Below the pieces are notes generated by a model that saw nothing but the letters and a program-made list of their open reading frames with translations, was not told the DNA's origin and did no database searches. Position numbers and translations under genes: made by a program. 64,000 nt of DNA from Bacillota bacterium (GTDB lineage Bacteria > Bacillota > Clostridia > Acetivibrionales > DTU013), in assembly GCA_023426125.1 (NCBI GenBank), contig JAFABI010000068.1, positions 62,001 to 126,000 of the forward strand, given 5' to 3'. This document shows positions 32,523-39,714 of the stretch, one piece after another. Numbering within the stretch: the first letter of the stretch is position 1; every line of letters starts with the position of its first letter.

Positions 32523-33242
32523 CTACTCAGTCAAGCCCTTGCTTTTCATTTGCTTTTCCTTGGTTTCAGCTACGTCAATATCCTTTTTCAGTATGTCCAT
32601 GCTTCTCCCGAACTTTTTGCCCAGCTCGGTCAGTTCGGAAATGTCCTCCTCCGACAGCTTTGAGAACAAGATACCGCGGGCTTTTTCTATGTCTTCCACC
32701 GAAGTTGATTCCCAGTAGTCGCTCCGGGCCGAATCAAACAGGTATTTGATTTCGCCTATGCTCAATTTGCCTGCAATGATTTTTATGATTTCCGCATAGT
32801 CGCTTAAACCAACTTCCCCTTCAGCGATGCTTTGAACCTTGTCATCCACCGCATCCGGCACGATGGCAGGCTTTTCCGGTTCGGGCGTATTTTCGGACTC
32901 CTCCTGCCGACCCTCTTGAGGTTTTGGCCCAGCCGACGGTGAAGGCTTGGTTGTTCCGGGTTTGCCGCCGGATTTTCCGGACTCGGCTGGAGTAGAACTT
33001 ACCCCTTCAGTTGGCTGCTGCGACGTATTTACGCTTTCCGTTGGAGCCGTCGTTGAGGTGTCTGTGGTACCTTCAGGCTGATCTTCAGGCAGGACCGTAC
33101 CTGCAGTTTCACTGCCGGCTGCCTGTGTCCCTATGGCTTCTGTTTTATTTTCCTGCCGCCTGCCGGCCCCGTTATAGATAAGAACTGCTGCCAGCAGAAG
33201 GACTACCGGTAAACATAAAAACCATTTTCTTCTTACGTTCAC
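32523..33242 (-). CDS. Membrane-anchored protein with Thr/Pro/Ser-rich linker, unknown
   Basis: 239 residues. A single N-terminal anchor (about 8-25, LCLPVVLLLAAVLIYNG) is followed by a low-complexity linker of about 95 residues rich in T, P, S, E and G. A helical C-terminal domain (about 130-239) with alternating acidic and basic residues follows (VGLSDYAEIIKIIAGKLSIG, DISELTELGKKFGRSMDIL). The design is a surface-exposed domain on a flexible stalk. The family is not recognised. A lipoprotein with similar composition and layout is encoded at 47095. Confidence 0.65.
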   Translation of the reverse strand: MNVRRKWFLCLPVVLLLAAVLIYNGAGRRQENKTEAIGTQAAGSETAGTVLPEDQPEGTTDTSTTAPTESVNTSQQPTEGVSSTPAESGKSGGKPGTTKPSPSAGPKPQEGRQEESENTPEPEKPAIVPDAVDDKVQSIAEGEVGLSDYAEIIKIIAGKLSIGEIKYLFDSARSDYWESTSVEDIEKARGILFSKLSEEDISELTELGKKFGRSMDILKKDIDVAETKEKQMKSKGLTE

Positions 33243-33293
33243 GAAACCTCCCTATATTTTTCATAATTCTACAACTATTGTACCGTATGCCAT

Positions 33294-33382
33294 GTAGGGG
33301 CGCGCATTGCGCGTCCGCCTACCCTTTAATGTCTTACGTTCCTGCTTCATATACCTTGTAGGAGCACACATTGCGCGTACGC
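33294..33382. repeat. REP copy plus a decayed copy
   Basis: A perfect type A palindrome at 33294-33318 and a degenerate one at about 33358-33382 (TAGGAGCACACATTGCGCGT). Nothing else is seen in 33243-33499. Confidence 0.7.
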
Positions 33383-33499
33383 TTGTCCTTATGCTTTACC
33401 ATACCAAATAAGTATACGGCCCTATAAAAAAGGGGAAATTATGCCTATGGCTTTTTGACTCCAGATGGAATATATTAGAAATACAAGGAGGTTACAGCT

Positions 33500-33601
33500 A
33501 TGTATTTGTTATATATTCTCCTGGGTTTTCTCACCGGATTCTTTTTCGTTTTGGTCGCCATCAACCTCTATCTGGATAAACAAACCCCCAGCCGTTCATA
33601 A
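33500..33601 (+). CDS. 33-residue hydrophobic membrane peptide
   Basis: AAGGAGG (33485-33491) stands 8 bases before ATG 33500, an ideal site. The product MYLLYILLGFLTGFFFVLVA then INLYLDKQTPSRS is one transmembrane helix with a short polar end. The strong site and clean helix support a real gene. The family is not recognised. Confidence 0.6.
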   Translation: MYLLYILLGFLTGFFFVLVAINLYLDKQTPSRS

Positions 33602-33745
33602 AAATTTCCCCGGGTATGGCTGAAATTTCTATATCTGCCGATTCAGCATCTGTTTCATAAGCATACCTTCTTGCCACTCCCATTATGCCATGAATTATAA
33701 TTCATATAGTTATTATACCTTAAACCGCCCAGACAAACAAGCAAA

Positions 33746-34498
33746 TTACGAATGTGCCATCGATTGCCCTTTATACAGCTTCCGTACCCTGTCGTAGCTT
33801 TCCACTGTCCCGATATCAAACCGCATCCCTTTGAATTTAAAGGCATATACATCCTTTTTGGTAATCAGCCACGGGATAAAATTGCCCGGCGCATCCGGAT
33901 TGTTGCCCTCATCCAGGTACTGCCCGATTAACCTCAAGGTGCTTTTTTGATAGATATAAAAGGGAGGCACCGCATAACGGGTCCTGGGCTCCTTCGGCTT
34001 TTCCTTGAAGGACAAAACCCTTGAATCCTTATCCAGGTCAGCAACACCGGTTCTCCTGAGCTCATTGACATCATTCAGGACATGGGTTGAAATGCAATCA
34101 TGCCCGACTTGCCTGTAAAAGGCAACAAAATCCCTCAAATCAAATTCAAACAAGTTATCGCCGGCCATCACAAGAACATCGTCGTCAACCTTTTCGGCGT
34201 CCAGGACGAACCGGATATCGGCGACGGCTCCCAGACGGTCATCATTTGAACAGGTATGGTCGTTCAGCACCTTGATGGTCCCGGGACATTGATAAGAAGC
34301 CACCCAGTTGCTGAATTGCCCATAGAATTTGTCATTGGTCACAATGTAGACCGTATCGATGCTTTCAACCTTTTCCACTTTTCTCAGGATATGTTCAAGG
34401 ATGGTTATGCCGCCAACCTCCAGCAAGGATTTCGGCTTGTCCACCGTAAGGGGATACAGCCTGGTTGCATAACCTGCCGCTAGTAAAATACATTTCAT
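33746..34498 (-). CDS. Sugar-1-phosphate nucleotidyltransferase
   Basis: 250 residues. MKCILLAAGYATRLYPLTVDKPKSLLEVGG is the GxGTRL-type nucleotide-binding signature of the NTP_transferase family, with G-T replaced by A-T. VLVMAGDNLFEFDLRDF carries the metal-binding Asp, and GMRFDIGTVESYDRVRKLY closes the domain. ATG at 34498 follows GAGG with 8-nt spacing; a much longer frame upstream runs through REP sequence and is not real. With the kinase-like gene upstream it may convert a hexosamine-1-phosphate to its NDP-sugar, but the substrate is not readable. Confidence 0.87.
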   Translation of the reverse strand: MKCILLAAGYATRLYPLTVDKPKSLLEVGGITILEHILRKVEKVESIDTVYIVTNDKFYGQFSNWVASYQCPGTIKVLNDHTCSNDDRLGAVADIRFVLDAEKVDDDVLVMAGDNLFEFDLRDFVAFYRQVGHDCISTHVLNDVNELRRTGVADLDKDSRVLSFKEKPKEPRTRYAVPPFYIYQKSTLRLIGQYLDEGNNPDAPGNFIPWLITKKDVYAFKFKGMRFDIGTVESYDRVRKLYKGQSMAHS

Positions 34499-34564
34499 CT
34501 GACTTTCCTCAATTATCTGTTTATTTTTGCCCCCATACCACCCAGTGGCATACTGCATCCTAAA

Positions 34565-34866
34565 TGTAGGGGGACTCACATTGCATTTCCGACCATCCCT
34601 TAATGCCCTACAATCATGCATCGTATGCCTTGCAGGGATGCGCATTGCGCGTCCGCAGAATGCTATCTGTGATAATACTATCCTTTGCACAAGGGGACGG
34701 TTCCTGAATATCCCGCTGTTTACTATTCCCCGGAATGTGCTCAAAATCATAGAGGACGGCCAATGGCCGCCCCTACAGTGGATTCTTTCCCCATATCAAT
34801 GCCTATATCACTCAGTGTCCCCGTATATCCCAAAATGTAGGGGGACTTGCATTGCATGTCCGACTA
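34565..34866. repeat. Cluster of intact and decayed REP copies
   Basis: Decayed type A copies at about 34565-34592 and 34838-34866 (TAGGGGGACT...CATTGCAT), a good type A at 34632-34656, and a type B (GGCCAATGGCCGCCCCTAC) at 34752-34776. GGGGACGGTTC lies at about 34693. The region 34499-34895 contains only these. Confidence 0.7.
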
Positions 34867-34895
34867 TCCTTTCCCCATACCAATGTCCATGCCGG

Positions 34896-36050
34896 TCAAT
34901 TTGCAGCAGCGGCAATTTCCTGATAGGAATCCAGCCTTGTGGAATTCACCAGGGTGTACTTTTCGACAATAGCCCTCATGGCATCCAGCTTGGATTCCAT
35001 ATCCTCCGCCAGCCTGAATTGCACCCTGGCCCTGTGCAGGTTCTGGTTTTCCCGGCTTGTCTTGAAATAGAGGTCCCCGTCCATATGGTCGATCAGGAAC
35101 CGCATCCCCAGCTCAAGGGTGATCAATACGGCTGAATCAGGAAGATATTCGATTTCACAGGGCGTCAGGAAATCATGGGTATACTCCAGAAACCCACGGG
35201 TGAACTGTTCAAACAGCCCGAGGTCCATTTTTACCCTGGACAGATCCAGCTCCTCCTCCCCCGCCACATTGGTCCCGGAACGGATGGAATCCCCGTAATC
35301 GATGAGCGACGACCCCAGCATCACCGTATCCAGGTCAATGACACAAATCCCTTCACCGGTATTGTCGTCGATCAGGACATTGTTGAATTTGGTATCATTA
35401 TGGGTGACCCGGAGCGGGATATCCCCCTTTTCAATGCCATCCGCCAGGATGGACAGATATTGTGCCCTTGCTTTGACAAACTGGATCTCCTGCCTGACAT
35501 CCTTCACCCTGCCTGCGCCATCCCGCTCCACCGCTTTGAGGAATCTCCGGTACCATTTGGGAGTATTGTGGTAATCAGGCAACGTTTCATAAAGCTCTGC
35601 TGCGGGAAAATCCCTGAGAAGCCTCTGGAACTTTCCAAAAGCCCTCCCTGCATTCAGGAAGTGCACCGGATTTTCAACCGTCTGGTACGTGCCTGCGCCG
35701 TCTATATAGCTGTACGCACGCCAATAGCAGCCATTATTGCATTTATGTACATATCCGCCACTGGAAACAGGTATGAAGTGAAGGGTCTCCCGCGAAGGGT
35801 CGCCTCCCTGACTGACGACCTTTTCCCGGATGTGTCCGGTGACTGCAATGACATTTTTCATCAGGTTGACCGGCTCCTTGAAAACATAATGGTTGATCCT
35901 CTGCAGGATGTACCTGTCAGGCCCTCCATTGCCGTTATCGAAGGCTGCTATATATGTATCGTTGATATTTCCGCATTCCAGCGGTTCAACACTGGCCAGC
36001 TCCCCGTCAATACAAAAATGTGAAAAAATTCCCCGCAAGTCGTGCTTCAA
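34896..36050 (-). CDS. APH-family sugar kinase, N-acetylhexosamine-kinase-like
   Basis: 384 residues of the aminoglycoside-phosphotransferase fold. LECGNINDTYIAAF near the N-terminus is the nucleotide loop. LRVTHNDTKFNNVLID near residue 215 is the catalytic loop (HND...N), and ICVIDLDTVMLGSSLIDYGD is the metal-binding DLD segment. IDGAGTYQTVEN, FGKFQRLLRDFP and ETLPDYHNTPKWYRRFLKAV resemble the NahK/mucin-operon kinases that phosphorylate GlcNAc/GalNAc at C1. The next gene downstream is a sugar nucleotidyltransferase, so together they could form a salvage route to an NDP-HexNAc. Substrate assignment is inference. Confidence 0.75.
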   Translation of the reverse strand: MKHDLRGIFSHFCIDGELASVEPLECGNINDTYIAAFDNGNGGPDRYILQRINHYVFKEPVNLMKNVIAVTGHIREKVVSQGGDPSRETLHFIPVSSGGYVHKCNNGCYWRAYSYIDGAGTYQTVENPVHFLNAGRAFGKFQRLLRDFPAAELYETLPDYHNTPKWYRRFLKAVERDGAGRVKDVRQEIQFVKARAQYLSILADGIEKGDIPLRVTHNDTKFNNVLIDDNTGEGICVIDLDTVMLGSSLIDYGDSIRSGTNVAGEEELDLSRVKMDLGLFEQFTRGFLEYTHDFLTPCEIEYLPDSAVLITLELGMRFLIDHMDGDLYFKTSRENQNLHRARVQFRLAEDMESKLDAMRAIVEKYTLVNSTRLDSYQEIAAAAN

Positions 36051-36197
36051 CTTTGATGACCCCCAGTTTTTTTGTTGTTATTGCCATGGTATTATTATAT
36101 ACGATTATTCCGTTTAGAGGAACAACTATTCGATACCATAAAAATTTATAGCATAAAATGAAAAAATACGAACTGATCCGTAGTCACAATCTTTCCT

Positions 36198-39100
36198 TTA
36201 TCCCAGTCCGCGCTGCCTCCATCCGTCATAATCCCTTTGAATCTCGCTTCTTGCCGCCAATGCCATCCGGACCGCCCCCTCTTCCTCCGGATTTCCCGGC
36301 TTGTATTTCCCAAGGACTTCATTGACTTTATCCAGAGCTTCCGGAAACCTTTGAAACATTGATAAAAGATAACCGTAATTTATGCAGGTTATGATGGCGG
36401 ATGGGATATCATACGCAGCGCCCGCCTCCTCCAGCGCCTTCCAGATAGCCTCTGCCGTTGCGATGGCGGCGAGTGCCCGGTCACAATCGCCCTCCGGGAT
36501 ATCCGCAGCCATACCGGCATTGGCATTGCGGTGCATCGCGTACCTCCTGCCGTACAGCAGCGCAAGAGAGGTCAGCAAACGGGCTTTCGGCTGTTCCATG
36601 CCCAGATTCCCTGCAAAGATCCGCTCATCAAGGTAACGGAGTCCCGAAAGGATGCTCCTCAATGCAAAATCAATATCCTCAAGAGTAACATCTCCCGCCT
36701 CAACGGTTATCTGTCCGACTCTCCAGAGAACCATCACCAGAATTTCCGATTCCCGGATGCTGCATGGTTTGCCGGAGTGCTCCACAACGTCAAGGGCTTT
36801 GTATATATTCTCCTTTGCCTTTGCAAGATCCCGCTTCATCCAATAACACTGTCCAAGCTGAAGATAATCCCCCGCAAGGGTATAGCCGATCTCATCCTTG
36901 TGTTTCGTAACAATTCTCTCGGCGATTTTCACCGCATTGCCAGCATCCCTGAAGCGTTCGGCGCCGCATAAATTCCTTTCGCAAATTCCTTTTACATAAG
37001 CATCGCCCAGTTCATCGGCCAGAGCTATCCCCATTCTGCATGCAGCCACTGCCTTTTCATATTCATGGATTTCGCCGTAAGCCCCCGACAGGTCGGCATA
37101 AAGGGCCATCACCAACTGTTTCATATCTCTGCGTTTTCTGCCTTCCTCATCCAGTGCATCGTAGATTTGAAGCATTTCCTCTTTATACTCTTCGATCAAA
37201 GGATAATTCTTCAATAGTGAAAAACAACGGAGCGAATTCACGATGACCAGCATGTACCTCAATTTTTGGTCATTGGAAGCGACTCCGCGCCGGATCAGCG
37301 TCTTGTAATAGTCCATGATGGAGCCATAGGCATAAGTTCTCCGAATAACAGCATAATCCTTCCGATGATGCCGGCCAATGTCGGTAGCAATATTATTCAG
37401 ATTCTCTACCATGCACTCAAAGTTAAAATCTGCGCCGGGGTCTGTCTCAAAGTCAGCAATATACCGCGAGAAATAGGCGGCAATATAAAGCAGCGCATCC
37501 GCGCTCCCTTCGGATAAGCCGGTATCCGTCGAATAATTCTCAACCCTTTTCCGGAAATTTTGCACCACGTTTTGCAATTCCTCTTTGAAACAGCTCTGCA
37601 CCTTTTGGGCATAGGTGATGTTTGCGATGGCATAAACCGTGCCCCGGCTGCTCCGCAGCGCCGCCACAAGGCATTTGAGATCCGAAAGCACGGACAAATC
37701 CCCGACTTCGATGTCGGAGTCACGCACCAGGGATACCAGTTCCTTGATGGTAACCGGCTCATACAAGCTTCCCAGTACGGCAATATATTCAGCAACCGTG
37801 CCGAATTTTTTACTGCCATATCTAAGTTCAAGCAAAGCGAAATACTTCTCAAGGAAGCCTCCGTCCACCAGCTCGTCGAAGGTTTTGACATATCCGGCGT
37901 CCAGCAGCCCGACAAGAATATTGAGGTTTGTAAACCGGTAATCCAGCGCGGCGATCAAGCTTTCCTTCTGCTCAGCATCCAGCTTCTGCCCGCAAAGACG
38001 GATGTATTTGTCAATATACTTTTCAAGGAGAGCCTTGTTTTCCTTATGCCTGTTGAACATAACACTGCCGGTAAAGGGGTAATTCCCAATAAACTGCAGC
38101 ACGTGAAGGGGAGGCATGAAAGTGTCGCCGCTCCTGCAGGAGAAGAAAATATAGACGCCTTCGTCCAGCAATTCCGTTTCAGGGATAAATTCCAGAAGCT
38201 TGAGATCCTCTCCGGCCGTCTCATCAATCCCGTCAATGAAAAGGACCAGCTTGTCTTGCCCAAACTTATCCCCGTGTATTTTCCGATATTGGTTCAGCAG
38301 CGCAGCCAGGTCCCGCTTCGGCGTCCTGGTAGCAAAATTCAGCCTCGGCAGCCCTTCCGGCCGGTTGGACCGGATGGAGCCGCTCGTTTTGTCCGCAATT
38401 TTGAACAGGGAAAAGACCAGGGATATCTGCGAAATAAAATCCCGGGCGTTCCGCAGCAGCGTCCGGTTCATAAAATAACTGCGTACCGTGCAGCCGGCAA
38501 ACTTGACGTCAGCCCCGCCAAGTCCGTCGATGGCATAGGCAAACGCCGACTTGCCGGTCCCCCGCTCGGCGCAAAGCAAAAAAACCCCTTTTGCATGTCC
38601 GCCAAGGCAGCTGCCCACCCATTCCTTCATATAGCCGGCCGTCAGATAGTTGTGTTCATAATTAACCGCGTTGATCTCATCATCCACATTGGCAAGGTAT
38701 ATTTCGCTTTCGATCCGTTCGCTGCTTTGAACCGGCACTGCGGAATAAAACTTGTTCTGCTTCTGGCGCCAGACGGGATAGTTTACGGTACGCTTCTTCC
38801 CGTTGGCATAGTCAAGATAGGCGCTTCCATCCTTCCTGCACGAATCAAAGTAAAGTATACACCCTTTATCGGCAATGATAAACGGTTCTACCTCCACACT
38901 TGCACCCTTATGAAGCATAAAGACCTTCCGGCCGCTAACAGCGCAGCCGCTGCCCTTGAGAGCGGCATCCCCCTGGTATAACATCAGAGAAGAGATGGCT
39001 CCCGCATTCTCACGAAAAAAACCAGACACTAACTGTATCTTTTCCTGTAAAGCGCCGATGATCTCCGGATCATCCTTAAATGCCAATGCACCATGCCCAA

Positions 39101-39506
39101 GAGTCTCATTCCTCCAGTTTACGATGCCGTTTCTCCCATAGAAGCTTTGGATCTCCTTCAGAAAGGGAAAACAGGAGGAATCGCTCTTAAGGATGTCGTA
39201 TTTTGCCAGAGAGGCGGCAATCGTTTCCGCCCAATCCCCCAAAGCCGGAAATTTCAAAGGATTTACGAAAAGCCTGAAAACACTGTCGTCATTCTTTGCA
39301 ACCACCGCACTCAGGCACGATACCGTGTGCTTGATCAGAACTTCGAAAACATCCTTCAATTGGAAGATGCACCCATAGATTTCTCCGTCATTGAGCATGG
39401 CAAAAAGACGCATGTATTCATGCGCTATTGTGTATGGAAAATCCGTAAAGCCCTGCCTGTACCATTTGCCGTCATCCTGGCAAAAAGCGTGATACCATTC
39501 CATCAT
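36198..39506 (-). CDS. STAND NTPase with HEPN-like N-terminus and TPR-like tail
   Basis: 1102 residues, three parts. The N-terminal part (about 1-290) is mostly helical and contains NWRNETLGHGALAF at 131-144, an R-x5-H arrangement like the catalytic motif of HEPN ribonucleases. The NTPase core has Walker A AERGTGKS (313-320) and Walker B KLVLFIDGIDE (419-429), typical of STAND/NACHT. From about 640 on there are repeated helix pairs with A-x3-Y/G spacing, TPR-like (YEKAVAACRMGIALADELGD, AKENIYKALDVVEHSGK). STAND proteins with this plan include antiviral Avs sensors and other signal switches. It lies 208 bases downstream of the second STAND gene (a REPIN lies between). Substrate and trigger are unknown. 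Confidence 0.75.
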   Translation of the reverse strand: MMEWYHAFCQDDGKWYRQGFTDFPYTIAHEYMRLFAMLNDGEIYGCIFQLKDVFEVLIKHTVSCLSAVVAKNDDSVFRLFVNPLKFPALGDWAETIAASLAKYDILKSDSSCFPFLKEIQSFYGRNGIVNWRNETLGHGALAFKDDPEIIGALQEKIQLVSGFFRENAGAISSLMLYQGDAALKGSGCAVSGRKVFMLHKGASVEVEPFIIADKGCILYFDSCRKDGSAYLDYANGKKRTVNYPVWRQKQNKFYSAVPVQSSERIESEIYLANVDDEINAVNYEHNYLTAGYMKEWVGSCLGGHAKGVFLLCAERGTGKSAFAYAIDGLGGADVKFAGCTVRSYFMNRTLLRNARDFISQISLVFSLFKIADKTSGSIRSNRPEGLPRLNFATRTPKRDLAALLNQYRKIHGDKFGQDKLVLFIDGIDETAGEDLKLLEFIPETELLDEGVYIFFSCRSGDTFMPPLHVLQFIGNYPFTGSVMFNRHKENKALLEKYIDKYIRLCGQKLDAEQKESLIAALDYRFTNLNILVGLLDAGYVKTFDELVDGGFLEKYFALLELRYGSKKFGTVAEYIAVLGSLYEPVTIKELVSLVRDSDIEVGDLSVLSDLKCLVAALRSSRGTVYAIANITYAQKVQSCFKEELQNVVQNFRKRVENYSTDTGLSEGSADALLYIAAYFSRYIADFETDPGADFNFECMVENLNNIATDIGRHHRKDYAVIRRTYAYGSIMDYYKTLIRRGVASNDQKLRYMLVIVNSLRCFSLLKNYPLIEEYKEEMLQIYDALDEEGRKRRDMKQLVMALYADLSGAYGEIHEYEKAVAACRMGIALADELGDAYVKGICERNLCGAERFRDAGNAVKIAERIVTKHKDEIGYTLAGDYLQLGQCYWMKRDLAKAKENIYKALDVVEHSGKPCSIRESEILVMVLWRVGQITVEAGDVTLEDIDFALRSILSGLRYLDERIFAGNLGMEQPKARLLTSLALLYGRRYAMHRNANAGMAADIPEGDCDRALAAIATAEAIWKALEEAGAAYDIPSAIITCINYGYLLSMFQRFPEALDKVNEVLGKYKPGNPEEEGAVRMALAARSEIQRDYDGWRQRGLG

Positions 39507-39608
39507 CTACACCTTTCAGGCAAAATGTCCTGCTCTTTTTCCTCTGTGTAAATTCATTATATCCCGAGCTTCCATTCGTAATTTGTTATTGCTGTGAAAT
39601 CCTATCCT

Positions 39609-39683
39609 GTAGGGGCGCGCATTGCGCGTCCGCAAATGCAATCTACGTCATACGGCAACCGGACGGCCAATGACCGCCCCTGC
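39609..39683. repeat. REPIN copy between the two STAND genes
   Basis: A perfect type A arm (39609-39633) faces type B (GACGGCCAATGACCGCCCC then TGC, ending 39683) across about 25 bases. Confidence 0.8.
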
Positions 39684-39714
39684 ACTTTTCATGTATTCGA
39701 TTCCAGCAAAGCTT

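Noticed and set aside
34499..34750. N-terminal extension of the nucleotidyltransferase
   Set aside because: The extra in-frame codons run through a decayed REP; the ATG at 34498 has a proper ribosome site and the family's conserved opening.
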